In this document: positions 36,701 through 48,743 of the stretch, one piece after another
How the letters are laid out: the number at the start of each line of letters is the position of its first letter
Numbering within the stretch: the first letter of the stretch is position 1
DNA from: Notospermus geniculatus
Lineage: Eukaryota; Nemertea; Pilidiophora; Heteronemertea; Lineidae
Length of the DNA stretch: 64,000 bases
Direction of reading: 5' to 3'
Assembly (NCBI GenBank): GCA_002633025.1
Contig: NMRB01000145.1
Location: 109,305-173,304, forward strand
Notes under the pieces: generated by a model
Told to the model about the DNA's origin: nothing
Seen by the model: the letters and a program-made list of their open reading frames with translations, nothing else
Databases searched by the model: none
Made by a program: the position numbers and the translations under genes

Positions 36701-38556
36701 GAATTGTAGGTAGAGTTGATAATTTCTCACCAGAGTTTGTTCAAAATCTCTCAGAGCAGCTGTTTCCTTCTTTTGCTGGAAAGATTAAAACAGAAAACTC
36801 CATGTGTTGAATGAAGCCACGACCATACTATCCCCTATGCCTGTGCAAAATGATTACACAGTACACAAAATGTAAACTACAAGTTCAGTATCTTTGACAT
36901 CAATGAAGACCACAAATCATTTCTCACCCTCTGCTCCATCTCTTTCTCTGTCTGGACCCGTATCCTGTAATCTGGTATGATGTCCTTGAAGATCTCCATC
37001 AGTGAGATCATGGCATATTTCCTGACAGTAATGAAGATGTCAGCATCGGGTAGATCCATCATTCCACGCAGTTCTCGTAACTTTGATATCTACAAAGCAA
37101 AAAGACATTGACAGAGCAAGAAGGGTTGGGGAGGAATTCCAGAAGTCTCGATTCTTCTCATACCGGTACTTACATTTTCTTGAGGGTCCTCTATGATAGC
37201 ACTTCCTAACTTTGCTATTCTTTCCTTCTTTTCTTTCAACTTTTTCTGTCTTAATGCATAAAGTTGGACAGTACTGAGCTGAGGGAGAGATTCTTCCTCT
37301 ACCTCCTCAGTTATCTCCATGTCTTCTTCATTAACTTCTTCTTCTGAAACACACACAAGACACTACACTTAGGATGCTGGGATGTCGTAAAACATGTTCC
37401 TCTCTGACTTCACCAGGATTCATTCAATTCAAATTAATTTCTCCCAAGAAGAATACACATACCCCTTGGTTCTTCACACTCTACCATTCTCTGAATGACT
37501 CCCTTCTTGGTCTTGATTGGTAACAAAGCTTGCACATTGCCTTCTCAGCTTTGAACTGCTTCCTTGGTATCTGCTCATAACTTTCATCAAGCACATCTTT
37601 TTTACGTTTTCGTTTCTGTCTTGGTGTTTCACTGAAATGAGAAACGTTCGCATCATACTGAAAGTTGGAAGCAAAGGAAAAAGGACAACAGCACTTCAAA
37701 CAGATATTAAACAAAGTTGAGACAACTCCAGACTAAAAAGTGTGGGCTTTTCTGTATCCAGTGTTCATTTCACATAAAATCATTTGATGTACGGCAAAAA
37801 TAAAAAGGAAAACTTGGACACACACCCATCAGAATCAACGCGGGATACTGATGAAAGAAAGCTGACATCCCGTCCTGGCGTTCCATAAAATGACACGTCC
37901 TCCTCATCCAATGGTTCTTCTTCGACGACATCTCTGATTTCGTTCACCTTGACAGGTGGCGTCCTCTCTGACTGTGATTTCTTTCCAGCCTGTTTCTTCA
38001 GCTTCCCCTGCTTTGCTGCCTTATTGCGATTCTTATTAATTATCTTGATCTGACTCGTCTTTTGAGCTTTGCGCTTCAGCTGACTTTTTCCCTTTTTCTG
38101 AAAAAAAAATGTATCAGTGAAATGGCACGGTGTCATCAAATGACCCACGGAATTCGGAAAACGACTTTACAATCCCTGGTCATCGATCGACAGAATAAGC
38201 CGCATTGTTACGATTATTTGTACAATAGGATTTCTATTGTGTGCCACACTTCTGACCAGGGATTCTAAAGTTCTTTGGTGGACTTTTTTGTGAACACCCT
38301 GTAGGCCTAGTGTAGTGTATACTAGTAGTGTAGTGCAACTGTGTATGTGACAGTGCAGTGCATGATGAGACTCATTGAGTGTAGGCGACTGCTGCTGGCA
38401 TTTTCCCTAGGCCTAGGCCTAGTGAATTGAGTAACTGACAGTTTCTAAAATAACTCGGTACTTTAATCTACAGATTATCACAGGTTATTTGGCCAATACA
38501 ACGAGTAAATAGCTTCAAATATATCCGAAAGCGAGAAGCATTTTTCTTACAGCCAT
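30769..38556 (-). CDS. NOC3L: NOC3-like nucleolar complex protein
   Basis: Noc3p-family protein for 60S pre-ribosome maturation, also linked to replication licensing in yeast. Minus-strand exons: 38551-38556 (ATG GCT only), 37826-38097, 37463-37631, 37174-37343, 36928-37089, 36682-36775, 36374-36456, 36043-36162, 35700-35771, 35477-35533, 35149-35346, 34949-35049, 34693-34765, 34264-34399, 32807-32877, 32565-32675, 32237-32365, 31179-31266, 30769-30936. Matches include Lys-rich N-terminus, [36 protein letters not shown] and [12 protein letters not shown]. Anomalies: exon 3 needs one extra base at about 37530-37536 to stay in frame. The exon for human RHYHPIVQRF through LSRR is absent near the N at 32188. 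The exons 34693-34765 and 34264-34399 have a second copy at 33825-33897 and 33395-33530. Confidence 0.9.
31267..32236. other. NOC3L intron with ambiguous base
   Basis: This interval should hold one NOC3L exon (about 33 aa, phase 0 in and phase 2 out), but I cannot find it on the minus strand. The N at 32188 lies just past the donor of the previous exon, so sequence may be missing there. Confidence 0.6.
32980..33344. mobile_element. TTA-flanked GGCCA MITE, copy 1
   Basis: Terminal inverted repeats of about 32 bp are perfect: ggccacactttttttatttg and onward through ttggattacgaa, mirrored at the right. TTA flanks both ends. A poly(A/T)-rich interior with short GC islands includes gtcggcggg. It is in a NOC3L intron. 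Confidence 0.85.
33333..34992. repeat. Tandem duplication of two NOC3L exons
   Basis: The segment 33333-34126 is repeated at 34202-34992 (offset about 869) with roughly 97% identity by eye. Both copies hold two intact NOC3L exons and a GGATCC-type repeat. The left copy ends inside the upstream exon (breakpoint about 34126 in aacagagcg). A 75-bp unrelated spacer with repeated gacgtcgtg lies between the copies. Confidence 0.93.
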
Positions 38557-39061
38557 GGTAAAGCATGGATTTTAGTTCCTACAATCGCCGCCAGGCTTCA
38601 ATCTCGTACCCAGAGATTAGGCTCGGCCGAGGTCGTTCGTTCGTTCGGTTCATTCGTTAGTTCGTTCGTTCGCGCCAGGTCGTTCGTTGGCTTCGGTCGG
38701 TTCGTTCATTCGTTCGGTGGTTCGTTCGTTTCAGTTCGTTTGTGTCATTCGCTCGTTCGGCTGGTTGTTTGTTCGTTCGTTCGGTGGTGGACGAGCGCCC
38801 GGGCCGAGCGTAACGAATCTCCAGATAGGAGATTCGATTCCAGGGACAATCACTGGGAACGAGGATGGGGAATCCCCAACAGGTGCTCGTCACGTGACCA
38901 ATTAAATTACCATCTCCGACGACAACAGCGATGACGGAATAGTCAGGAAGTGATAAAAAGTTTTGTGAAAAGTTAGCTGAAAAGTTGTTTGTTGTCACCA
39001 GGAAGTACGTGAAGTGTGATATTTTGGTTTTTAAATCAATAGTCCTCACATAGAACAACTG
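38557..39061. other. NOC3L 5' flank with (TTCG)n repeat
   Basis: Upstream of NOC3L. A degenerate (TTCG)n run at about 38628-38785 accounts for the overlapping ORFs on both strands. No coding exon is seen. Promoters of NOC3L and of the divergent PH-domain gene should be in or near this stretch. Confidence 0.6.
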
Positions 39062-40506
39062 ATCGAGTGGATAGACGGTGACGTTTGATGTACAAAACGG
39101 TTCTGGGAAGTGATGACTGGGCCTTAGCTAGGCCTAATTATTCCTGTCACTCACACTGCATGCACTGCTGTCATCAGCATGATCAGTGAAACTGACAGCG
39201 TCATCATGGACGGACTGTCTCTCATGTCTCTGTTCAGCTCAGCAGCATGGCATGCATGGTCCCTGACCTTGGCCCAGTAGTGAGCATAGTTTTTCAGCAT
39301 CCAACCCAATAGGCCAAAAGGAAGGTGGTTTTCTACTCTTGACAGGATTGTAGGCCTACGGTACAATTCATCGATGACGATAAACTAATTGAATTTGCGA
39401 TCTATTCTTACTTTCAGGGTCCTCCCACTTGGGAGAGGGAGTTGGCAACATGCCTGACTTCTTTCCAAATGTTTCCCTCTCTGGGAACCTTACAGTGGAA
39501 GAGGGGAAGGTATTTAAGCAGCGTTTTTGTCTGATAGATGGGGAGGCAAAGAAAATGTTTATATACACCTCTGATCCAAGGGTAGGTAGAGTCGAACTGA
39601 GTTTTTTTTAAAAACTTTGTTATCAAGTTTCTTGCCTTTAGATGATGAAGACATTGACATGATTGATTGTTGGCGTGTGTTTCTTTTTCAGATTCAGCCA
39701 AATAAGGCAGATGTTCTAGGGACAATTGACTTAAGAATGGTTTCCATGGTAAGAATACAAAGAGTTGACATATCGAGTGGATAGACGGTGACGTTTGATG
39801 TACAAAACGGTTCTGGGAAGTGATGACTGGGCCTTAGCTAGGCCTAATTATTCCTGTCACTCACCATGCTCACACTGCATGCACTGTTGCCTGTCATCAG
39901 CATGATCAGTGAAACTGACAGCGTCATCATGGACGGACTGTCTCTCATGTCTCTGTTCAGCTCAGCAGCATGGCATGCATGGTCCCTGACCTTGGCCCAG
40001 TAGTGAGCATAGTTTTTCAGCATCCAACCCAATAGGCCAAAAGGAAGATGGTTTTCTACTCTTGACAGGATTGTAGGCCTACGCCGTACGGTACAATTGT
40101 ATTCATCGATGACAATAAACTAATTGAATTTGCGATCCATTCTTACTTTCAGGGTCCTCCCACTTGGGAGAGGGAGTTGGCAACATGCCTGACTTCTTTC
40201 CAAATGTTTCCCTCTCGGGGAACCTTACAGTGGAAGAGGGGAAGGTATTTAAGCAGCGTTTTTGTTTGATAGATGGGGAGGCAAAGAAAATGTTTATATA
40301 CACCTCTGATCCAAGGGTAGGTAGAGTCGAACTGAGTTTTTTTTAAAAACTTTGTTATCAAGTTTCTTGCCTTTAGATGATGAAGACATTGACATGATTG
40401 ATTGTTGTCGTGTGTTTCTTTTTCAGATTCAGCCAAATAAGGCAGATGTTCTAGGGACAATTGACTTAAGAATGGTTTCCATGGTAAGAATACAAAGAGT
40501 TGACAT
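39062..40506 (+). repeat. Tandem duplication of the first two coding exons of the PH-domain gene
   Basis: Unit 1 is 39062-39771 and unit 2 is 39772-40506; both begin atcgagtggatagacggtg. The junction is direct. They differ by a few substitutions and short insertions (710 vs 735 bp). Each holds the start-codon exon (39418-39581 or 40153-40316) and the next exon (39692-39748 or 40427-40483), all intact. Confidence 0.95.
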
Positions 40507-43500
40507 GAAAATAATGGGCTCTTTGGTCTCATTTTGAAATCAGTGAAGAATGATGTGGATGGAGAATTGTGATGAAGTCAAATCATGATGTCCATGCATC
40601 AAGTCTCAACTAACAAACTGACTTGGAAGGCTTGTTAAGGCCATGTAAAAAAAGAGGTTGGTTAGCATCCTTCCACTCTCAATTTTCTGAGGAGGGCGGG
40701 AGGTTTTTATTTTATTTTTTATTGAGTTTGAGATACATGTTTCCATGGTAATCATGGCGACCTGAGGGAAATTTCAAATGTAATAGGTATGAATTGAAAC
40801 AAAAACTACTTTTCTATCCTTTAATAACTGTGTTGTTTTATTTAAGCATCCCAGCCTACAATCTTATCACTCTTTTGGCAGTTTTTAAAAATTTTTTGGA
40901 AAATAAAAAATAAAATTTTTTTTGAGGAGGGGGGTGATTTCCATGGCGGGAGGGGATGCTAACCAATTATTTTTTTTACATGGCCTAACACTGTAACTTC
41001 AAAGTTACCGGTACTCAAATATGTCTTGTTCAAATTTCAGGCAAAAGCAACAAGTCAAAGTGGTGGGAAACAAAAATATGAGAACTGCTTTTGTGAGTTA
41101 TTTGATTCACTGTTGGAAGTTAAAAACTAGGCACTGTATTCTCAGTCAGTTTGAGTATCTTTGGTGGCACTTTCCAAGCTAATATCTTGCTGGTAGAGTA
41201 AAGAGCAAAGATATGAATGAAAATGTCTCGTGAACATTTTGTTGGTATTCCAGTTACCGGTACTCTGAGTAAAAAAGGAAACCCCAGCTTTGTACTTGTT
41301 ATAAATGAAGGCTGTATCTTTTCCAGCCATTACTTCCCTCGGAGACGAATATGTGTTCAAAGCTAACAACTCAGATGAGATGCAAACGTGGATTGAAACA
41401 ATCAACAATGAATGTAGAATCACAGTAAGTCATTCGACAGGGCAGCTAGGCCTCTGTTCTTTCTGAAGTTCACATCCATGAACACCGGTACTACATATAG
41501 ATTAATAGTGTTCATGAAATGATGAGTATGAAATGTCCCTTTCAGGTGATAAGACACTCAGCATCCATTTCGACCAAAGAATCGGAAGAGGGTGGTTACA
41601 GTATGGCAGTAGTTGCTGGTGTTCTGCATAAAACACTCGTGGATGTTCCCTCGTTAGAGGTGAGTCGGTGCTTGTGAGTCACAAATTCATTTAGTGAGAG
41701 GAAGTATCTAGATTGGCATTTGATTGTTGTATTCATTCCAGGACCTCAACTGGCTCACCAATATCCTAACTGGTGCTCGCTGGCAGTATTTCAATTCAAC
41801 CTTTTGAAAGCACTGTAACGTATTGCTGGGCCAGTAATGCCTCGGCTTCGGCCCAGTGCTTCATGTAAATTTTATTTTGTAATAAACTCTATCAATCAAT
41901 CAAAAAACGTATTGCTTTTGTTTCACTTTCTGAATCCTTCTTCCTTACTTCAATTTCTGCAGGATGAATCACTTTCAAGTGAAACAGACACAGATGATGA
42001 ACAGCTGCAAGAGTTCGCTGGTGCTGCTCGATCTGGGAAGATCATCAAATCAGGCTATGCTGTGAAACAAGGGTTTATTGTAAGTTTAATTCTAATGAAA
42101 AAGCATCCATGGGGGGAGGCTGATCCATAGTTGCCGACTTCGACTGAATCTCTGTATGGATGTTTACAGTAATTGTTGGATCATAACTTACAACATAGAG
42201 GTTAGAAGCTCAGAGAACTGATGCCTCATGAATTTCTTTTTCAGTTTAAGAATTGGAAAAAGCGGTACTTTATCGTTGATGATGCTGGGGTTTCATATTA
42301 TTCCAATGACCAAGCTGAAAAACCAATCCGGACCATACCCATTAGTAGGATTATTGAAGCAAGGCCGTCAATTGGGTAAGAGTGTGGACGATTGAATGGG
42401 TTACCGGTATTCAGCTTTGTTTTTCTCCAGTAGTGCTATAGTAATAGAGATGGTATCTCTGCCGTTAGGCCAGACTTTTTTAATACCCCTTGTTTAGCGA
42501 ACCCGCCGACATCCGAAATTCCAAAAACAAAATTTAGCGAACCCGCCGACGTTCAAAATTGCTCAAAACAGGAAAAAAATAAAATTTTATCTTTATTTTT
42601 ATTCCGACCGCCGCCCTTCCCGCCAGAGTAGTCTAATCAGCTCACGGCACCTAACATCATGAACAGAGCCACACTATGAGACCAATCACAATCGTTGTCT
42701 TATGAATAGTCTGTCGTGGTTAGAACAATGAATATTTATTTTGAAATAAAATTTTATTTTTATTTCTTCCTCCGCTCTGCTTGTTTTACAGAATGCTTTT
42801 GTGAAGGGAGAAAATAAATTTTTATTTTTATTTTTTTTCCGACCACCTCTACAAATCTCTGGAAATTGAAGTGCGCTAAACAAGGTATAAAAAAAGTCTG
42901 GCCTTACTTTGAATAAACCAAAGCCCAGCAAGCTTTACCTTCATTCCAATTGTTTCAGCATCCACCTAGACCGTGCTAACCTGTTAGAGATAGTAACAAA
43001 AGATCGTGTATTCTACTTACAAGTTGGCAACAAAGATGAAGAGAAGTCATGGATTAGTGCAATTAATACATATGTTGCCAAAATGAAGGAGTCTATGAAG
43101 GTATGATTGGTTTCCACCCATTACTTTAATGTAAGTGCTGTTTTCTGGAGTTTGAAGACTCTTCTAGAAGGGAACTGTTATTGGGCCCCTTGGAATTACT
43201 TTGTTAAATAACTTTTCAGAATGCTGAGGTTCAGACTACAGCTACTTTAGAAAGGAATTCAGGTCTCCATGTCGGACAGGCAGTTCGAGAGAATTCTCAG
43301 GTAGGCGGGTGGTACCTTGACTGTTAGCCGCATGGACTCGCTTGCCTGATGTTGCAGATAGTTATGCACCTCTCAGAGGAAGAAATTAACCAAGTTCTGG
43401 TGGTTCATTTTGCAGCTGGAGGAATAAAAGCAAAACAGAAAATGACCCATATCAGTCCAAAACCCTGTCATCTGTAATCTTCCCACCTTCCCAATCCCGA

Positions 43501-44182
43501 AGGATACATGTACATGCATGCACGTCCCCTTCCTGCTCATGTTGATGGCTTGTAACATGGACTGCCTGCCTTCCTCTTACAGAGTACAGCATCCCAGACC
43601 ACTGATTTTCTCCGTAAGAAGCCATCAGTGAAAAACCCCCTACCAAACAGAACAGTCCAGGTATATTACTATACACAAAATTTATGATATTGCCTGGGTC
43701 TATACTTTCCTTTACCTCTTTCCCAAGAAGTTAAATTTGATCTCTCTGAATAAACTTTATGAAAAGCTCTGCTATTGGGAATGAAAATGTTTCTTAGCTT
43801 TTGTTTGCATTCTGGTATCACTGCTATCAGCTAAGACATCAATTGAATGGAGTGTAATGTAACAATGGTTTTATCTCTGATGCATGTAGCCTTCCTATCA
43901 GTTAAGTTGATGTTACAACTCTAAAGACAATTGAACTATCTCCTATATCTGTTGACAGTTCAGAGGGTATTGGAATCACTTGGTTGTTATGTAAACCTAG
44001 AAAATATCCCCAATGATACACGTACATGTACAATCATAAATCCAACTGGCTTTTGAAATAATCGGCAGAACTGTGCTGACTTATCTCGCAACATTTTCTT
44101 GCATTTCTACAACTGCACCTACCATAAATGTAGTTTGATGCTTTGCTTTCTTTTTTAACAGAGTTACTCCACGTACCTGTGA
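40185..44182 (+). CDS. PLEKHA1: Two-PH-domain adaptor, PLEKHA1/TAPP-like
   Basis: Exons 40185-40316, 40427-40483, 41041-41092, 41327-41424, 41546-41659, 41963-42079, 42245-42375, 42959-43100, 43220-43300, 43583-43660 and 44162-44182 join in phase to 340 aa. An equivalent start is at 39450 in the duplicated copy. The first PH domain is at about 10-115 and ends NNECRIT (human TAPP1 has NKAIKIT). The second is at about 175-280, with IKSGYAVKQG and NWKKRYF matching TAPP1 IKAGYCVKQG and NWKRRYF. In TAPP proteins this domain binds PI(3,4)P2 at the plasma membrane. The C-terminus STYL fits a class I PDZ ligand, as the TAPP1 C-terminus does. The ATG choice mirrors human MPYVDRQ (here MPDFFPN). I cannot decide between PLEKHA1 and PLEKHA2. 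Confidence 0.72.
40634..40988. mobile_element. TTA-flanked GGCCA MITE, copy 2
   Basis: The inverted ends are ttaaggccatgtaaaaaaa with ggttggttagcatcc, mirrored at the right with few mismatches. TTA/TAA flanks. It lies in an intron of the PH-domain gene. Confidence 0.85.
41817..41916 (+). mobile_element. Short retroposon 3' end with 11-bp target duplication
   Basis: The direct repeat aacgtattgct is at 41817-41827 and 41906-41916. The roughly 78-bp insert between them ends aataaactctatcaatcaat plus A residues. This looks like the heavily 5'-truncated 3' end of a LINE or SINE, in an intron of the PH-domain gene. Confidence 0.8.
42465..42906. mobile_element. TTA-flanked GGCCA MITE, copy 3
   Basis: The left end ggccagacttttttaatacc with cttgtttagcg is mirrored at the right (cgctaaacaaggtat, then gtctggcc). 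TTA is on both sides. The interior repeats gaacccgccgac twice. It shares terminal design with 32980-33344 and 40634-40988. Confidence 0.85.
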
Positions 44183-45781
44183 TGCCTGGGGCTTACTATC
44201 TCTTCCAGCCCAGCTTTGGTTACGGTGCTTTCTAGCTGCTTAGTCGTGACTGACATGAGTAGTTTCAACCGGCAGCTTACATGTATTCAAAGACATAATA
44301 TGGACACATTTGCCTGAGTAATTCCACAAAGTGTTGGACCAATTCATGGATGCAGCAGTCTTCCAGATATGAAAATTGTGTTTTGACAAATATTTGTTTT
44401 ACTGTATCACATGTGATTAAGTTATGGTATGGTACCGCTACATGTCGATTCCAATGATTACATTTACCGGTATGTTCATGTTTATCCCCTAAATATTACA
44501 GAATACTACATGTAACTGCATGTACATAGATGAATTACTGCATTGTACATTGTGCAACTTCATTTTATACTAAAAATGTACATGTTTTGCATCAGTTCCA
44601 TTCTTACATGTAGCTGTTTGACTTTCATTAACTCTGTACAGTGTACATGTAGTTTGTAAAGGCTGTGGTAGGTTCATAGTTTACTATTGAATACTAGTAG
44701 AGGTGCTATCATTCATCAGCTTATTTGAGAAATGAGTTGTGATATAGGAAATAGGACACATGTATTTTCCCTATTGTTATGATGTCAATAGGCTGACAAA
44801 TGGGGTAGACTTACAAGTAGGCTATGTGAAGAGACAGTCAAAAATGCATGTAGGGCTGATCAGTACTAGGTTATAATCCTTTACGGCATGTGCTATGCTT
44901 GAGCTGACATAGTTGATAGTTACAAATTTCTTTGATGCTTACTAATTACAGACAGACTCAGATGGGGACAATTCTATCTGCTAGCTCTGGCCCTGCACCT
45001 GCTCCATTGATACAATGAATGTCACCACACTAATTAGATGTCATCCCAGGGCTTTGAAAAGACAAGACACGATGTCATCCGGTACCTTCATATTGGTATT
45101 ATTTTAGGCCAGTTCATGATCAGCCCTACGTGTATGTTATGGATAACTTTGTATCAACATAAATTCAAATTGGCAGCACAGTGAGACACAATCTTTGCAG
45201 TGCAAGTATCAGGTCTTGTGATAGAGAGAATTAATTGTCATGCACTGATGCTAAAGCCTCTCTGCTGCTGCGTATATTGCTGACCCATGACATGCAAGAG
45301 GTATCCAGGGGATCCCGACATTAGAACTATTCATTTACACATCTACATGTAGCCAATGAAAAAGTTAGTGTCCGTTAGAAAGACCACCAAACGTATACAT
45401 GTAAGCAAAAATAGGTAAGAGAGGATTTTGATGTGTGTTATTTGTCTTGTGTATTGAGTTTGCATCAAAAATTCAGAGAACTATATATTTTGTATGCATG
45501 TAATTGTAACAAACTGCCATGTTCTGTAATTTATCTTATTATTCTGATAATTTGTAGTAATTATATACATGTATGTGGAGTTTCTCTATTATAAATTATA
45601 TGTGCATGTGATATGTATGTTTATCTAGTTGTTCTATAATTGAACACTCACTATGTGATTATTTCCATTATTATTGAATTTCTATAAGGTATGTACACTA
45701 TTTATACTCAAAGCTACTGCTCTAGTTTATTGATGAACACGGGACTCGATCAGCATAATTGTTTGATTTGGGGCCAAGGAA
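44183..45781. other. 3' region of the PH-domain gene
   Basis: Probably 3' UTR and intergenic DNA. It is rich in TACATGTA. One possible alternative last exon (44952-44984) follows a good acceptor, in phase, and would encode TDSDGDNSIC then stop. No other coding signal is seen. Confidence 0.45.
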
Positions 45782-45986
45782 TTAAAGGAGCACGGTATTG
45801 GATCTCAAATGCGTTATTTGACTGCCGACGTAGAGGGAGCCACCTAGCGGCAGTAAGACGAAGTACAAAAACGCATTACAAAATGTACGTAGTAAATCGG
45901 GTCAATTTGCCAACAGCGTAGTTAGTCCCTGGGTTGGAGAGTGGCGCCGGCTGGCGAGAAAAAGTGTCAATACCGTGGTCCTTTAA
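45782..45986. mobile_element. TTAA MITE, intact copy
   Basis: The 19-bp ends ttaaaggagcacggtattg and caataccgtggtcctttaa include TTAA on each side. It contains gccacctagcggcag. It is the reference for the interrupted copy at 14944-15760 and for the copy at 48981-49183. Confidence 0.88.
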
Positions 45987-46430
45987 GGTGTCCATTGAAC
46001 TGCTCTCTGTCAAAACTGTATCATGCCAAGCATCAAGTACCAGTAAAGAAGATTTTTCCAAACATCTTGTTTTGTTATTGTCTTTGACCGTTCAAGTGGG
46101 CTTTATAAGATACACTGAAACAGCTCTGTTGCCAAAAACAAGGATCAAGGCAACTCCACATGTGTCATTACATTTACATGTATGTTCTATTTACAACTGA
46201 CTTTGTCACAAATACTATCTTAGACATCACAAAATGTACACCGACAAATTTTATCATTATGATCGCTGGAGAGAAGGCTCCATGTTGATGTCCCAATCAG
46301 CCAGCCGTAGGTGGAAAGCACAAAACACCACGGGCAAACTGGAAAAACATGACTACATCACAACTGAAAGTCAACTGATACATTAAAGTACTTGAATGAC
46401 ATGTCTATTGCTCATCATACACTTGATGTC

Positions 46431-48743
46431 TTAAAATCCGATTGGCGTTCCATCCACTGGTTTGTCATCAAGTGTGAACGTGGAATTTTGAGGCAGCTCT
46501 TCATCGCTGCCATATGTGTACGACGGCTCGAATGCAGGAACACTTGGCAGGTCTGAAAAGGAAAGAGATTGATATTCAATTCTATACATTTCAGTTACTG
46601 ATCGGAGACAGGGCAATGAAGGGTAGAACATGATTTGTTACCTGGTATCTCTGGCAGCACAGGTTCTTTCTCCTTGTCCGTGTCCTCCAACTCCAGCTCC
46701 TCTAACTCCTTCTCCAGTTCACTCATTGAAATATCAAGGTTCGAACTTGGACCTTGTGCGAGGGTTGCATTGAACTCTGCTTGCTCAGACATAAGCTGAA
46801 AGATTATGAAGATCGAAACTCATCAGTTTCACAAAGTGATCACATGGACAGTCATATCAACTAGCATTTCCCACAGGTGAGTCATACAACTGAGTCGTCA
46901 CATTTTGATGACACTGGTGAGTAACGTCCAGGGAGTTTATTCCAAAGCCTCCATTGCACTGATAGGTACACATATGTAGGCTCTGAGCTCATAGAAATTT
47001 CGACCATGATGCTGATTCTCTAAAGCTTTCTTACCACATCGAGATCAGCCATAAGAGTATCCACATCATCAAGTGAAGGAGCGTCTTTCCTGGCTGCCTT
47101 CAACACCTCAGAGCCAGCACCATAAGCATCGATTGTCTGCGTGGAGAAATGAACATGGAATTTGTCATTACCTGATTACGATCACATGGAATGAACAACC
47201 ATAACTGGAATAACGTGTATGATACAACACAATTAAAGCTGTCAAATCCACTGTTGGTGCTTTTCATCATAACTTGAATACTTACCAGTTTATCAGACTG
47301 GGCACCCCTGATCTGGAGTAACAAGCCCTGGATATTACTCAGAGCGGCCTCTCTCTTGTCTATCAAAGACTGAATGCCTTTCTTTTTTCTCAGGGCAGTC
47401 TTGGCCTAAAAAGGAGAATTCAACAAGAGTCTTTAACATCAGTGATGCTTTCAACATGGCATATCTAGTTTGTACCCAGCACAATATCATCTGATCCGGC
47501 TGTTTTACATGTTATTGTAGGCCTAAACCCAAGTCAGGGATGGATGAAACTGATGACGTTATGAAGAAAAATTTATCAGCATAACTTACTGAAGCACTCT
47601 GACCCTTTTTTATAAAACTTCTTGCCGCGTCTTGTGACAGTTCACAGTCAGAATACAGTGTCTCCACCTCTTTTTGAAGATCCTTCTCCCGTTGTGATAA
47701 CCTGAATTCACACACAAAAGAACATGTCGTAAAATAAATCAGGTTGTTGGTTAACTGTGGCTTGACTTCAAGTTGCTTTCACAAGCGATAGGGAGACAGG
47801 TTACTCTTGATTGACAAAAGCTGCAAAGCACCACAGACTCGCATCGCATTGTCACCTTCCACCTATCTTTTCCACTTACCGAAGAATACTTTCATCAACT
47901 TCAGACACCGGTGAAACACGATGTTCATTCTTGTTGCAAAATTTCACAAACTGAAAGACATGACGAAGATAGAACAGCAACCTTTGGGCACATGGCAACT
48001 ACTAGAGTGCACGCAAGGAAGGAGGATTAAAATTACATTGCCTCCTCAGGGATTCCCTTGGACAAGTCCCCTCAAGTCGTGGTCTCAGAGTTTTAGGCTA
48101 AAATCCACAAAGAAGACATTGAAGACTTTGTTGAAATTGTCCCTAGATTGATTTGAAGGATGCATTGCTATAGTTTTAAATCCACAAGGTGAGTTAATAA
48201 CCCCACGCACCATCTCTTTTGATTTGGTCTCAATCAGGACAACCTTTCCATTCTTCTTCAACTGTGTCAGTACCAACATCAGATGGCGCTCATCACTACA
48301 GATGTCTTCACATTGTTTCAGCAAGTCGGAAAAACTGACAATGTCATGAAGTGTACCATTTGCCGTCATTTGATAATGATGGCCTAACAGATGGTTAGCT
48401 TTCTCCTGAAATGAAGGATTTCATTATTATCAAGTTCAGGATGAGGACTCATCACCACTTTCAAAGATTAAGACAGTGACAGAGAAGTGGGACATCTCTT
48501 CCTGTATTCTTTAGTTTCCTGTTTGGTGAACTGTGGAAATCTGACACTGCCTAAACCAAACTTACCTTGATTATTTCAACAAAGACATATTCTCCCGAAA
48601 GATCACTCTCCTTTTTGTGAGAACCAACAGCAGTACCCCACGCCCATGAGACAGGCTTCTTCACCAACAGGCCAAATCCCCATGAAATCCATCCAACATT
48701 GGTACTTGTTTCAAAATCACTCAGTTTCATAATTGTACCACTC
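46431..48743 (-). pseudogene. Partial tandem copy of CHMP7 without the first exon
   Basis: Eight exons equal CHMP7 exons 2-9: 48566-48743, 48211-48405, 47880-47950, 47590-47701, 47286-47405, 47035-47136, 46642-46795 and 46431-46552. All are open, with intact splice sites. Differences from the complete copy are few, e.g. QCEDIC for QSEDIC and LELED for LESED. No first exon with a start codon precedes it; on the minus strand it lies directly downstream of the full CHMP7. It may be a partial gene duplication, an alternative 3' exon set, or an uncollapsed haplotype. Open frames argue against long decay. Confidence 0.75.

Noticed and set aside
38657-39058. 133-codon ORF with Arg/Thr/Asn repeats
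   Set aside because: Translation of the (TTCG)n repeat on the minus strand; no family resemblance.
45934-46200. Identical 88-codon ORFs at 45934 and 49131
   Set aside because: They arise from the tandem duplication of MITE and flank. They are not conserved proteins and lie outside CHMP7 exons.
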